NCBI RefSeq assembly: GCF_016863655.1
Contig: NZ_BOPH01000098.1
Location: 62,001-126,000, forward strand
Direction: 5' to 3'
DNA: 64,000 nucleotides
Source of the DNA: Virgisporangium ochraceum
GTDB lineage: Bacteria; Actinomycetota; Actinomycetes; Mycobacteriales; Micromonosporaceae
Shown in pieces: positions 8,941 to 17,252 of the stretch. Below the pieces are notes generated by a model. That model worked only from the letters and a program-made list of their open reading frames with translations, made no database searches and was not told the DNA's origin. Numbering within the stretch: the stretch's first letter is position 1; every line of letters begins with the position of its first letter. The translations under genes were made by a program, and so were the position numbers.

Positions 8941-9582
8941 GTGCGGTGGCTTCGTCGTGCTGCTGCCAGAGCGTTCCCCGCTTGGGGAGCTTCCGGGCGG
9001 GCGGTCGAGGTCACGCTGCGGCTGCGCGGTCAGCCGAAGGTCCGGCAGCTGGCCGGTGGCACCGGCCGGCCGGTCGCGGTCGCCACCGGTCCGGCCGGCA
9101 CCCCGGTGCTGGTGACGACCGGCCGCGACGGCCGGGTCCTCGGCGGCGCGCCGGACACGCTGCGTCCCACCAAGCTCGCCGACGTCGACCTCGTCGCGGT
9201 CACCGTGAACCCGTTCCGCGAGAACGTGTACGCCGCCGCCCGGTCGGGCGAGCCGGGCCTGCGCTGGATCGGGCCGTCGTGCGAACTGGAGTACCTGCCG
9301 ACCCCGGCGCCGGTGCGCGACGTGGCGATGGTCTGGTCGCGTACCGGTCCGCTGCTCGCCATCGCCACCGACGACGGCGTCTTCCACGGACCCGGCCCGA
9401 CCGGCGGCCGCCGCCACCCCGACGGGTGGCGCCGGCTGGGCACCGACCCGGCGCGGCGGGTGGTGCTGTGCATGGTCAACGGCTGGCTGACCCACCTGGC
9501 CGCCCTCACCGACGCCGGGGTCGCGTTCGCCGAGGAGTGGGCCGTCGATGACTGGCATCCGCTGTCCTACCCTGACGACTGA
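8941..9582 (+). CDS. Hypothetical protein, propeller-like fragments
   Basis: 213 residues from GTG 8941, preceded by GGCGGAG. After a basic N-terminus (RWLRRAAARAF) the sequence consists of short beta-type blocks such as PVAVATGPAGTPVLVTTGRDG, DVAMVWSRTGPLLAIATDDGVF and LAALTDAGVAFAEEW, which look like blades of a beta-propeller (WD40 or Kelch-like). There is no signal peptide or transmembrane helix. It lies between folD and the envelope-stress operon. Bases 8846-8940 are intergenic and hold the duplicated folD tail. Function unknown; the start is uncertain. Confidence 0.6.
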   Translation: MRWLRRAAARAFPAWGASGRAVEVTLRLRGQPKVRQLAGGTGRPVAVATGPAGTPVLVTTGRDGRVLGGAPDTLRPTKLADVDLVAVTVNPFRENVYAAARSGEPGLRWIGPSCELEYLPTPAPVRDVAMVWSRTGPLLAIATDDGVFHGPGPTGGRRHPDGWRRLGTDPARRVVLCMVNGWLTHLAALTDAGVAFAEEWAVDDWHPLSYPDD

Positions 9583-9646
9583 CCGCGGTTGACCGGCCGC
9601 GACCGGGGTATGTGATCCGCCGCGACATCCGGATCGGAGGCGGACA

Positions 9647-9841
9647 ATGCTGCAGAAGATGGTCGTTCGGTGGGCACTGACCGCGGTCGCGGTTCCCCTG
9701 GCGGTCGCCGGCACGAGGAAGGTGAGCGACCTGATCGAGGCGCGTCGCGGGTCGACCCGCAGCAGCCGGATGCTGCGCCGGGGCGCCGGGCTCGCACAGC
9801 GGCTCACCGGCCGCAAGCGTCGCCGCCGTCTCGGCTGGTAG
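9647..9841 (+). CDS. Small basic protein with one membrane helix
   Basis: A 64-residue protein with a hydrophobic N-terminal segment (VVRWALTAVAVPLAVAG, residues 6-22) and a very basic C-terminus ending GRKRRRRLGW. GGAGGCGG lies just upstream of ATG 9647. It ends 6 bp before the TPM-domain gene and reads in the same direction, so it is probably the first gene of a three-gene operon with the TPM-domain and PspA genes. I infer a small membrane-associated protein of the envelope-stress operon; no biochemical role can be assigned. Confidence 0.7.
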   Translation: MLQKMVVRWALTAVAVPLAVAGTRKVSDLIEARRGSTRSSRMLRRGAGLAQRLTGRKRRRRLGW

Positions 9842-9847
9842 ACAAGC

Positions 9848-11815
9848 GTGCGACGCGCGCTGGCCGGCGTCCTGGCGGGGCTGGTCCTCACCGGGCTGGT
9901 CCTCACCGGCGCACCGGCCGCCGCCGACCCGCCGTTCCGGGTCGGCGGGGAGGTGGTCGACCGGGCCGGCGTGCTCGGCGGCGGCGCCGACCGCGTCCGG
10001 GAGGCGGTGCGCGACCTGCGCGCCGACCGGGGCACCCAGCTGTTCGTCGTGTACGTCACCTCCTTCGAGGGCGCCGACGGCCAGCGGTGGGCCGCCGACA
10101 CGGCACGGCTGTCGCAGCTCGGCGACGGCGACGTCCTGTTCGCGGTCGCGGTCGACGACCGCGCCTACGGCTACTCGGTTCCCGGCGACGCCACGATCTC
10201 CGACGACGACCTGCGCGACCTGATGGTCCGCACCGTCGAACCGCGGCTGGCGGGCGGCGACTGGGCCGGCGCGGCCGTGGCGGTCGCCGACGGACTCGGC
10301 GGCCGCGGCGACGGTACCGGTCAGTCCCTCGGCCTGCTGCTGTGCGTGGCCCTGGTCGTGGTGGCCGCCGTCGTGGTCGTCCTGGTCGTCGTCCTGCGGC
10401 GCCGTTCCCGGCAGGCGGCGGGACGCGCGGCCGGACCCGCGGTAGCGGCCGGCCCGCCACCCGTGCCCGTCGCGGAGCTGTCACGTCAGGCGGCGACCGC
10501 GCTCGTCGACGTCGACGACGCGGTGCAGACCTCCGAGCAGGAGCTCGCGTTCGCGCAGGCCCAGTTCGGCGACGAGGCGGTCACCGGGTTCCGGTCGGCG
10601 CTCGACCAGGCCCGCGACGAGCTCCGGCAGGCGTTCACGCTGCGGCAGCGCCTCGATGACGCCGAGCCCGAGGACGAGCAGACCCGCCGCGCGATCCTCA
10701 CCGAGATCCTCCGGCTGTGCGGGTCGGCCGACGCCCGCCTCGACGCCCAGGCGGAGGCGTTCGACCGCATGCGGTCGCTGGAACGCACCGCCCCGCAGGT
10801 CCTCGCCGCGCTCGCACCGCGGGTGGAGGCGCTCGCCGGCCGGCTGCCGGCGGAACAGGCGCGCCTGGACGCGCTGCGGCAGCGGTTCGCGCCGACCGCG
10901 GTGACGCCCCTGGCCGACAGCCTGGAGCAGGCCCGGCACCGCCTCGACGCCGCCCGGGAGGAGCTCGCCGAGGCCCGGTCGGCCGTCGACGCGGGCCGCC
11001 CGGAGCGGGCGGTCGTGCCGATCCGCGCCGCCGAGGACGCCACCGGCCAGGCCGGGACGCTGCTCGACGGCATCACCCGCACCACCGCCGACCTGGAGCA
11101 GGCCGACGCCCGGATCGCCGCGGCCCGGTCCGAGCTCGGTCAGGACCTCGAGGAGGCCCGCGCGCTCGTCGCGTCCGACGGCTCCGACCTGCGACCGACG
11201 ATCGCGCGCGCCGAGGCGGCCCTGACCACCGCGGACACCGCGATGACGCCGGCCGGCACCGGCCTGCCCGACCCGCTGGCGGCGCTGCGCGTGCTCGAGG
11301 AGGCCGGCGCCGACCTCGACCGCGCGCTCGCCGCCGTACGGGAGGCGCGACAGCAGCGCGACCGGGCGGCCGCGCTCGTCGACCGGGCGATCCTCGCGGC
11401 GACCTCGGCGGTGGCGGCCGCCGACGACTTCATCGCGACCCGGCGCGGCGCCGTCGGCGCGGACGCCCGCACCCGGCTGGCGGAGGCCCGGCGCCAGCTC
11501 GACCAGGCGGTCGCCGCGTCGGCGTCCGACCCGGAGTCGGCGCTGCGGTACGCCCAGTACGCCGACGCGCTGGCGCAGCAGGCGCTGCAGCTGGCCCGCG
11601 GCGACGTCGACCGGTGGTCGCAGCCGGCCGGCCTGCCCGGGTACGGCGGCGGGTCGGGCGTCGACCTCGGCAGCCTCGTGCTCGGCGGCATCCTGCTGGG
11701 CGGCCGCAGCGGCTCGTACGGCGGCTCGTCCGGCGGCTTCGGCGGCGGCTGGTCGCCGGGCAGCTTCGGCGGCTCGGGCACCCGTGCCCGCCACGGCGGC
11801 GGCGGACGTTTCTGA
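9848..11815 (+). CDS. TPM-domain secreted/membrane protein
   Basis: 655 residues: a signal peptide (residues 1-25, ending APAAA-DPPF), a TPM domain (about 30-150; VVDRAGVLGG, TQLFVVYVTSFEG, DVLFAVAVDDRAYGYSV), a transmembrane helix (LLCVALVVVAAVVVVLVVVL, about 160-180), a long Ala/Glu/Arg-rich helical or coiled-coil region (about 215-590) and a Gly/Ser-rich tail (GSYGGSSGGFGGGW). TPM proteins are implicated in membrane-protein quality control and thylakoid or envelope repair. It precedes pspA by 21 bp, a common pairing for envelope-stress proteins in actinomycetes. GTG 9848 is the only start that keeps the whole signal peptide. Confidence 0.88.
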   Translation: MRRALAGVLAGLVLTGLVLTGAPAAADPPFRVGGEVVDRAGVLGGGADRVREAVRDLRADRGTQLFVVYVTSFEGADGQRWAADTARLSQLGDGDVLFAVAVDDRAYGYSVPGDATISDDDLRDLMVRTVEPRLAGGDWAGAAVAVADGLGGRGDGTGQSLGLLLCVALVVVAAVVVVLVVVLRRRSRQAAGRAAGPAVAAGPPPVPVAELSRQAATALVDVDDAVQTSEQELAFAQAQFGDEAVTGFRSALDQARDELRQAFTLRQRLDDAEPEDEQTRRAILTEILRLCGSADARLDAQAEAFDRMRSLERTAPQVLAALAPRVEALAGRLPAEQARLDALRQRFAPTAVTPLADSLEQARHRLDAAREELAEARSAVDAGRPERAVVPIRAAEDATGQAGTLLDGITRTTADLEQADARIAAARSELGQDLEEARALVASDGSDLRPTIARAEAALTTADTAMTPAGTGLPDPLAALRVLEEAGADLDRALAAVREARQQRDRAAALVDRAILAATSAVAAADDFIATRRGAVGADARTRLAEARRQLDQAVAASASDPESALRYAQYADALAQQALQLARGDVDRWSQPAGLPGYGGGSGVDLGSLVLGGILLGGRSGSYGGSSGGFGGGWSPGSFGGSGTRARHGGGGRF

Positions 11816-11836
11816 CACCTTCCCGAGGAGACCCTC

Positions 11837-12562
11837 ATGGCGCAGCAGTCCATTCTCGGCCGGATCACCCAGCTGGCGCGGGCGAACATCCACGCGCTGC
11901 TCGACCAGGCCGAGGACCCGCAGAAGATGCTCGACCAGCTGGTCCGCGACTACACGGCCAACATCGGCGAGGCGGAGGACGCCGTCGCCCAGATCATCGG
12001 GAACCTGCGCCTGCTCGAGGAGGACCACCGGGAGGCGACCGAGACCGCCGGGGAGTGGGGGAGCAAGGCGCTGGCCGCCAGCCGCAAGGCCGACGAGCTG
12101 CGTGCCGGCGGCGATCCCGCGGGCGCCGACCGGTTCGACTCGCTGGCGCGCGTCGCGCTGCAGCGTCAGCTCGACGTCGAGAAGCAGGTGCGCACGCTGC
12201 AGCCGCAGATCGAGGCGCAGCGGGAGGTCGTCGACAAGTTGAAGACCGGGCTCGACCGCATGCGGGAGAAGCTGTCCGAGCTGACCGCCAGGCGCAACGA
12301 GCTGGTGGCCCGGGCGACGATGGCGCGGGCCCAGCAGCAGGTGCACGACGCGGTCCGCAGCGTCGACCTCATGGACCCGACGAGCGAGCTGTCGCGGTTC
12401 GAGGACAGGATCCGCCGGGAGGAGGCCCGGGTGATCGGCCAGCAGGAGCTGGCGGCGTCGAGCCTCGACGCGCAGTTCGAGGCCCTGGAGGACGAGACGG
12501 AGCGGAGCGAGGTCGAGGCGCGGCTCGCCGCGATGAAGGCTCAGCCCGGGTCGAGGCCGTAG
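11837..12562 (+). CDS. pspA: PspA/IM30 family protein
   Basis: A 241-residue, almost wholly helical coiled-coil protein of the phage-shock/Vipp1 family (ESCRT-III fold). The start AQQSILGRITQLARANIHAL is typical, as is EDPQKMLDQLVRDYTANI. These proteins polymerise on the cytoplasmic face of damaged membranes and help retain the proton gradient. GAGGAGACCC precedes ATG 11837. It is the third gene of the likely operon with the 64-aa and TPM-domain genes. Its last 22 bp overlap the 3' end of the convergent cupin gene. Confidence 0.93.
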   Translation: MAQQSILGRITQLARANIHALLDQAEDPQKMLDQLVRDYTANIGEAEDAVAQIIGNLRLLEEDHREATETAGEWGSKALAASRKADELRAGGDPAGADRFDSLARVALQRQLDVEKQVRTLQPQIEAQREVVDKLKTGLDRMREKLSELTARRNELVARATMARAQQQVHDAVRSVDLMDPTSELSRFEDRIRREEARVIGQQELAASSLDAQFEALEDETERSEVEARLAAMKAQPGSRP

Positions 12563-13050
12563 CGGGCGATGACGTCGGGCAGCCAGGCCGCCTCGGGGAA
12601 CGACAGGCCGTAGCGGTCGATCAGCTCGGCGCCCTGCTCCTCGGTGGCCGTTCCGTCGGCGACGGCCTCGGCGACCTCGCGGAAGAAGTGCTCGAACCCG
12701 GCCGGGCTGATGATCTCGATCATGCGGGCCGGGGTGCTGCCCGCGTTCCACATCGCGTGCAGCTCGCCGCGTGGCTTGGCGATGTACCCGCCCGCGCCGA
12801 GGACCACCTCGCGGTCGCCGGACCGGAAACCGATCTCGCCCTCCGTGACGATCGAGAACTCGTCCTCGTGGGTGTGCAGGTGCGGCGCCACCAGCGCACC
12901 CACCGGGAACGGGTGCTCGACCACGGCGAACGCGCCGCCGGTGTCGCGTCCCCAGAGCTTGAACTGGACGCCGATGGACCCCAGGTCGCCGGTCTGGCCG
13001 TCACCGGGCGGCACCACCGTGAGCCGGGCCGGTTCCTCGTGTGTTCTCAT
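12541..13050 (-). CDS. Cupin domain-containing protein
   Basis: A 169-residue single-domain cupin. Cupin motif 1 is seen as PHLHTHEDEFSIVTEGEIGF, with the metal-ligand His, His and Glu. Motif 2 appears as PRGELHAMWNAG with the fourth ligand His. The C-terminal third (FFREVAEAVADG... YGLSFPEAAWL) resembles the tail of the quercetin-2,3-dioxygenase-like/LuxR-associated cupins. It begins at ATG 13050 (ATG 13062 in frame upstream is possible). It is divergent from a TetR gene 41 bp away, with palindromes over both starts, so it is very probably that repressor's target. Substrate unknown. Confidence 0.85.
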   Translation of the reverse strand: MRTHEEPARLTVVPPGDGQTGDLGSIGVQFKLWGRDTGGAFAVVEHPFPVGALVAPHLHTHEDEFSIVTEGEIGFRSGDREVVLGAGGYIAKPRGELHAMWNAGSTPARMIEIISPAGFEHFFREVAEAVADGTATEEQGAELIDRYGLSFPEAAWLPDVIARYGLDPG

Positions 13051-13072
13051 ATGAGTGAACATGCGTGTTCAC
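13046..13072. promoter_or_regulatory. TetR operator region between cupin and TetR genes
   Basis: Two overlapping palindromes: CTCATATGAG (13046-13055, perfect), which covers the cupin start codon, and GTGAACA-N4-TGTTCAC (13055-13072, perfect arms). The gap between the two divergent genes is small, so a TetR dimer here could block both promoters. Confidence 0.55.
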
Positions 13073-13091
13073 CGAAAGGAAGTCAACCGAT

Positions 13092-13691
13092 TTGACCTCG
13101 CGCGGGTACCGGATGCGCCGGCGGGCCGAGAACGTCACCGCGACCCACCTGCGCATCGTCGAGGCGACCGTCGCGCTGCACGGCACGGTCGGGCCGGCGG
13201 CCACCACCGTCTCGGCGATCGCCGAGGCGGCCGGCGTCACCCGGCTCACCGTCTACCGCCACTTCCCCGACGAGGAGGCGCTGTTCGCGGCGTGCACCGC
13301 GCACTGGGCGTCGGGCCTCCCGCTGCCCGACCCGGCCGGCTGGGCCGCCGAACCCGACCCGACCGCGCGGCTGCGCCTGGCCCTCGGCGAGCTGTTCCGC
13401 TTCTACCGCGCGGGCGAGCCGATGCTCGCCAACGCCCAGCGCGACCGCGACGCGCTACCCGAGCGGATCCGTGCGGGCGCCGCGGCCGCCGAGGAGCACC
13501 GGCTCGGCCTGCTGCTCGGACCGTTCCGCGCCCGCGGGTCACGACGGCGCCGGCTGCGCGCCACCATCGCCCACGCGACGTCGTTCGCGACCTGGCGGTC
13601 GCTGTGCCACGAATACGGCCTGCGCGACGAGGAGGCGGTGGATCTCATGATCGCCCTGGTCAGCGCCTCGGCGTCGCCCGGTCGGCCGTGA
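13092..13691 (+). CDS. TetR family transcriptional regulator
   Basis: A repressor of about 199 residues. The N-terminal HTH (ATTVSAIAEAAGVTRLTVYRH) ends with the family VYRHF box, and DEEALFAACTAHW opens the ligand domain. Start choice: TTG 13092 has AAAGGAAG at good spacing; GTG 13065 in the same frame lies inside the operator, and ATG 13113 has a poorer ribosome site. Divergent from the cupin gene and probably autoregulated through the palindromes at 13046-13072. Ligand unknown. Confidence 0.85.
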   Translation: MTSRGYRMRRRAENVTATHLRIVEATVALHGTVGPAATTVSAIAEAAGVTRLTVYRHFPDEEALFAACTAHWASGLPLPDPAGWAAEPDPTARLRLALGELFRFYRAGEPMLANAQRDRDALPERIRAGAAAAEEHRLGLLLGPFRARGSRRRRLRATIAHATSFATWRSLCHEYGLRDEEAVDLMIALVSASASPGRP

Positions 13692-13830
13692 TACGGGCGG
13701 TGGCCGATCGGGTTTCGATCTGTGGACGCTTCCCCCTCGAAAGGCACCGGATCTCCCGGTAACATCCGGCCGCGCTATCAGTTCCACCCTCTGATCAGCA
13801 GGTTTTCCCGCGCAGTACATGGAGGTACTC

Positions 13831-15012
13831 GTGCGTCGATCCGTGTCCGTGTCCGTACTGCTCGCGGTCGTGCTCGCCACTGTCGGCTGCGGCGACGACG
13901 GGGAGGGCGACGGCGACCGCCCGTACCGCATCGGCATGATCGCCCCGCTGACCGGCGGCTACGAGTCGCTCGGGCGCGACCACAAGAAGGCCGTCGAGCT
14001 GGCCGTCGAGGAGATCAACACGGCGGGTGGCCTGCTCGGCCGCCCCGTCGAGCTGGTCGTGCGCGACGACCGCAGCCAGCCCGACCAGTCCGTCCTGAGC
14101 TTCAACGAGATCAAGGGCGACGTCGACGTCGTCATCGGGTCGGCCTTCTCCAACAGCGCCCTCCAGACGATCCCGCTGGCCGAGGACGCGCGCCTGCCGT
14201 ACCTGTCCCTCGCACCGGCCGACGAACAGGTCAAGCCCATTCGCCCCTACACGTTCGTGGTGCCGGCGGTCTCCTCACAGTACGCCGACCGGCTGCTGCA
14301 GTACTTCCAGGCGACCGGCGTCAGCCGGGTCGCGGTCGCCTATGACGGCCGCAGCTCCTACGCCACCGCCGGCCTGACGGGCATGCAGGACAAGGCCGGC
14401 TACTACGGCGTCACGCTGGTGGCACAGGAGGAGTTCCAGACCGCCACCACCGACTTCGCGCCGATCTTCGCCAAGGTGCGCTCGTCGGGCGCGCAGGCGT
14501 TCACGGTGTGGGCCACCGGCCCGCCCGCGGTGACGGTGACGAAGCAGTACGCCGCGTCGCGCCTCGGCGTGCCGCTGGTGCTCACCGCCGCGCAGGCCAG
14601 CCGGCTGTTCCTCGAACCGGCCGGCGCCGCCGCCGAAGGGGTGACCATCGCCAGCTCGATCGGCGTGGTCGGGGCCTACCTGCCCGACGGCGAGCAGAAG
14701 GAGGTGATCGGCAGCCTGTCCCGCTCGTTCCGGGCGCTGTACAAGTACGCTCCGCCCCAGTTCGCCCAGGACGGCTACAGCGCGGTCCAGCTGATCGCCG
14801 CCGCCGTGCGGCAGGCGAAGACCACCAACCGCACCAAGGTCCGCGACACGCTGGAGAACATCCGCCTCGTGACGCCGAACGGCGCCTACGCCTACTCCCG
14901 CACCGACCACACGGGTCTGACGACCGACTTCATCTCCGTCAACAAGGTCGACGGGGGAACCCTGATCCCCACCGACTGGGCCCGCCAGCAGTTCCCCGCC
15001 GCGATGCGCTGA
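13831..15012 (+). CDS. Branched-chain amino acid-type ABC transporter substrate-binding lipoprotein
   Basis: A 393-residue periplasmic-binding protein (class I, Leu/Ile/Val-type). The N-terminus is a lipoprotein signal: basic RR, hydrophobic core, and lipobox TVGC followed by an Asp/Glu/Gly linker. The mature part begins YRIGMIAPLTGGYESLG, typical of LivJ-like proteins. GTG 13831 is chosen because GGAGGT lies 6 bp before it; the frame also has ATG 13819, which contains that ribosome site. No permease or ATPase genes flank it, so it is an orphan receptor or works with a transporter elsewhere. Upstream, 13692-13830 is non-coding apart from this ribosome site. Confidence 0.88.
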   Translation: MRRSVSVSVLLAVVLATVGCGDDGEGDGDRPYRIGMIAPLTGGYESLGRDHKKAVELAVEEINTAGGLLGRPVELVVRDDRSQPDQSVLSFNEIKGDVDVVIGSAFSNSALQTIPLAEDARLPYLSLAPADEQVKPIRPYTFVVPAVSSQYADRLLQYFQATGVSRVAVAYDGRSSYATAGLTGMQDKAGYYGVTLVAQEEFQTATTDFAPIFAKVRSSGAQAFTVWATGPPAVTVTKQYAASRLGVPLVLTAAQASRLFLEPAGAAAEGVTIASSIGVVGAYLPDGEQKEVIGSLSRSFRALYKYAPPQFAQDGYSAVQLIAAAVRQAKTTNRTKVRDTLENIRLVTPNGAYAYSRTDHTGLTTDFISVNKVDGGTLIPTDWARQQFPAAMR

Positions 15013-15023
15013 CCCGGTGCCGG

Positions 15024-15740
15024 CTAGGCGCTGATGAGCACCGGACAGTGGGCGCGGTCGAGCACCGTGCGCGGCACCGGGCCGAGCAGTCCCTCGTCGT
15101 CGCCGTGGCCCACCACCAGCAGCTGCGCCCGCCGCGACAACGCCAGCAGGGCGGGGGTGGGCTCGGCCTCGATCGTGGTGGTGCGCACGGGCACCCGGGG
15201 GAACTTGTCGCGCCACGGCGCGAGGGACTCGTCGAGGGCCGCACCGGCCGAGGACACCGCGATCAGCGGGCACCCCCGCATTCCGGCCTCCTCGAACGCG
15301 AGCCCCACGGCCGACTGGGTGCCGGCGGAGGCCTCGACGACGACCGGGCTGTGCTCGGGCGGCTGCTGACCGCGCACCACCACCACGGGCACCGCCGAGT
15401 CGTCGGCGATCGCGCGACCGGCCCGGCCCAGCGCGGTACAGCCGGGTTCTCCCTCGTCGCCCACGACGAGCAGCGCCGCGAGCGACAACGCCGCGCGCAA
15501 CGCGGCGACCGGCTCGGCGTCGGCGAGCATCCCGGTGACCCGCACCGACGGCTCCAACTGGCGCGCGTCGGTGACCATGTGCGCCAGCTTCCGGCTCGCC
15601 TGCGCGGGATCGGGCGACGCCGCGGTGTCGACGAACACCAGCCGCAGCCGGCACCGGCGGCGCTGCGCCTCGCGGACCGCCCAGTACAGGGCGTCCCAGC
15701 TGGGCGCGCAACCATCGACGCCGATGACGATGTCCCTCAT
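15024..15740 (-). CDS. Universal stress protein (UspA family)
   Basis: A 238-residue protein with two tandem Usp-like domains. Domain one opens RDIVIGVDGCAPSWDALYWA, the classic strand-loop-helix start with the nucleotide-contacting Asp. The second half ends QLLVVGHGDDEGLLGPVPRT then VLDRAHCPVLIS, which resembles the G-x2-G-x9-G-(S/T) ATP-binding pattern. Dual-Usp proteins in actinomycetes bind ATP or cAMP and act in hypoxia or stress adaptation. The start at ATG 15740 fits the domain start; the frame is open to 15818. It lies near the hsp20 module in a small stress neighbourhood. Confidence 0.85.
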   Translation of the reverse strand: MRDIVIGVDGCAPSWDALYWAVREAQRRRCRLRLVFVDTAASPDPAQASRKLAHMVTDARQLEPSVRVTGMLADAEPVAALRAALSLAALLVVGDEGEPGCTALGRAGRAIADDSAVPVVVVRGQQPPEHSPVVVEASAGTQSAVGLAFEEAGMRGCPLIAVSSAGAALDESLAPWRDKFPRVPVRTTTIEAEPTPALLALSRRAQLLVVGHGDDEGLLGPVPRTVLDRAHCPVLISA

Positions 15741-15801
15741 GCCCACTGGATGTCTGCCGGTAGAGAACATCGGCGCCCGCCCCTTCGCCCGCCCTGCGTG
15801 C

Positions 15802-16428
15802 CTAACCCAGACTGTCACGCGAAAGTTTCAAACGCGACGGTTCGGAACTGGAACCATCTGCGAATTCCGCGGACGTCCGGTGGTGCGTTCGTGCGCTTTG
15901 TGTATTGCTTCGGACCGCATCTATCTGCTCACCGATCGCACGCACGCGTTCGGCCAGCGCGGCCGGAAGGTGCTCCCGGGTGCCGGCGAGCAGATCGGGC
16001 AGCGCCGTCGCGTCGGCGTCGCCGAGGGCGGCGTGCAGGCGGTCGAGGCTGGGCTGGGCGTCGGGACCCAGGTCGGACAGCGCGCTGATCTGCCCGGCGA
16101 GCTGGCGCAGGTCGGCGCCGTTGGCCCGGGCCCAGGCGGTGACCGCGCGGTCGGCGGCCCGCCGGTCGCGCTCGGCGAGCACCCGCTCGTCGCCGGTGAG
16201 GGAGCGGTTGCCGGGGCGCAGCCGCAGGTACCGCCGCTCGGCGGCCTGGCGGCTGGCGACTCCGAGCGCCGGCGCCAGGTCGGCCCAGCTCATCCCGGCG
16301 GCGCGGGCGGCGGCGATCAGTTCGGGCTCGTAGGCGTCGAGGCGGTCGCGCAGTTCGCGCAACGCGACGAGGGCCGCGAGGACGTCGGTGCCGGTGGTGG
16401 TGTCGAGCAGGTGCTGGGCGTCGTCCAT
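15802..16428 (-). CDS. Putative HSP18-type transcriptional regulator
   Basis: A 208-residue protein divergent from hsp20. Residues about 25-70 (LRELRDRLDAYEPELIAAAR, then MSWADLAPALGVASRQAAERR) form a helix-turn-helix resembling those of small DNA-binding proteins that scan as sigma-70 region 4-like. The rest is helical and Arg/Ala-rich. Proteins with this layout next to actinomycete hsp20 genes are commonly called HSP18 transcriptional regulators; I rely on memory of that naming. The 136-bp gap carries four copies of a CGATGAC box. The C-terminal tail is Ser-rich and poorly conserved-looking. Repressor or activator role is not settled by sequence. Confidence 0.7.
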   Translation of the reverse strand: MDDAQHLLDTTTGTDVLAALVALRELRDRLDAYEPELIAAARAAGMSWADLAPALGVASRQAAERRYLRLRPGNRSLTGDERVLAERDRRAADRAVTAWARANGADLRQLAGQISALSDLGPDAQPSLDRLHAALGDADATALPDLLAGTREHLPAALAERVRAIGEQIDAVRSNTQSARTHHRTSAEFADGSSSEPSRLKLSRDSLG

Positions 16429-16448
16429 GGGGGATCCTGTCGTACTGA

Positions 16449-16508
16449 CGATGACACTCACCGATGCCATCCTTCCGATGACATTCGGCTTGTCATCGTT
16501 CCGATGAC
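16449..16508. promoter_or_regulatory. Repeated CGATGAC operator between regulator and hsp20
   Basis: Four exact copies of CGATGAC (or its complement GTCATCG) at 16449-16455, 16476-16482, 16492-16498 (inverted) and 16502-16508, plus CGATGCC at 16462. Copies two and three form an inverted repeat with a 9-bp gap; copies three and four form one with a 3-bp gap. It is unlike the HspR HAIR or CIRCE elements, so it is a good candidate for the binding site of the neighbouring regulator. Confidence 0.65.
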
Positions 16509-16564
16509 GTGCTACAAAGGTATCAGCGCATTGACGAGCAGACAATGACTCCGGGAGGTGGAAC

Positions 16565-17011
16565 ATGTTGATGCGCACCGACCCGTTCCGGGAGCTCGAC
16601 CGGCTGACCCAGCAGTTCTTCAGCGGCACCCCGGCCGGTACCTGGTCGCGGCCCACATCCATGCCGCTCGACGCATACCGCAACGGTGACGAGTTCGTCG
16701 TCGCCTTCGATCTTCCCGGCGTGGCGCCGGACGCGATCGAGGTCGACGTCGAGCGCAACGTGCTCACCGTCAAGGCCGAGCGTCGCCCGCTCGACCTTCC
16801 CGACGGCGCCCAGGCGCACCTCACCGAGCGGCCCTACGGCGTGTTCTCCCGCCAACTGTTCCTCGGTGACGCCCTCGACACCGACCACATCCAGGCCGCC
16901 TACGAGAACGGCATCCTGGTGCTGCGCATCCCGGTGGCCGAGAAGGCGAAGCCGCGCAAGGTGCAGGTCGCGGTCGAGGGGACCCAGCAGAAGAAGGCCA
17001 TCGACGTCTGA
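16565..17011 (+). CDS. Small heat shock protein, Hsp20/alpha-crystallin family
   Basis: A 148-residue ATP-independent holdase chaperone. The alpha-crystallin domain runs from about residue 38 (LDAYRNGDEFVVAFDLPGVA) to about 130. It includes DVERNVLTVKAERRP and the diagnostic YENGILVLRIPVAEKAKPRK near the end. The N-terminus is the usual LMRTDPFRELDRLTQQFF. GGGAGGTGG precedes ATG 16565. It is divergent from its probable regulator across an operator-rich gap. Such proteins form oligomers that bind unfolding proteins during heat shock. Confidence 0.94.
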   Translation: MLMRTDPFRELDRLTQQFFSGTPAGTWSRPTSMPLDAYRNGDEFVVAFDLPGVAPDAIEVDVERNVLTVKAERRPLDLPDGAQAHLTERPYGVFSRQLFLGDALDTDHIQAAYENGILVLRIPVAEKAKPRKVQVAVEGTQQKKAIDV

Positions 17012-17060
17012 CCCGTACCCGCCCGGTCTCGGTCGGCCGGGCGCACGAGGCTCCCGGACG

Positions 17061-17095
17061 CGGAGCGCCCCTGGCGCGGTCGTCAGGGCGCTCCG
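17061..17095 (+). terminator. Hairpin terminator after hsp20
   Basis: A 10-bp inverted repeat, CGGAGCGCCC and GGGCGCTCCG, with a 15-nt loop, 50 bp after the hsp20 stop. From here to 17218 I see no convincing gene; the open frame at 17111-17554 is antisense to the methyltransferase. Confidence 0.55.
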
Positions 17096-17218
17096 CCGAC
17101 CCGAAGGAAGGTGATGCCCGTCAGTTCCCACATTCGCCGTCCGGACGAGACACCTCGCGGGCTTCCAGTGGACCCGCCAGCGCAGCGGCGCACGGATCCG
17201 GCGGCGACAGACACCGTC

Positions 17219-17243
17219 GCGGGCCCCGGTCACCGGGGCCCGC
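17219..17243 (-). terminator. Hairpin terminator of the TrmH-type gene
   Basis: Perfect 11-bp stem GCGGGCCCCGG-TCA-CCGGGGCCCGC, 10 bp beyond the minus-strand methyltransferase stop. No T-run follows. Confidence 0.65.
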
Positions 17244-17252
17244 GCCCCTGTT

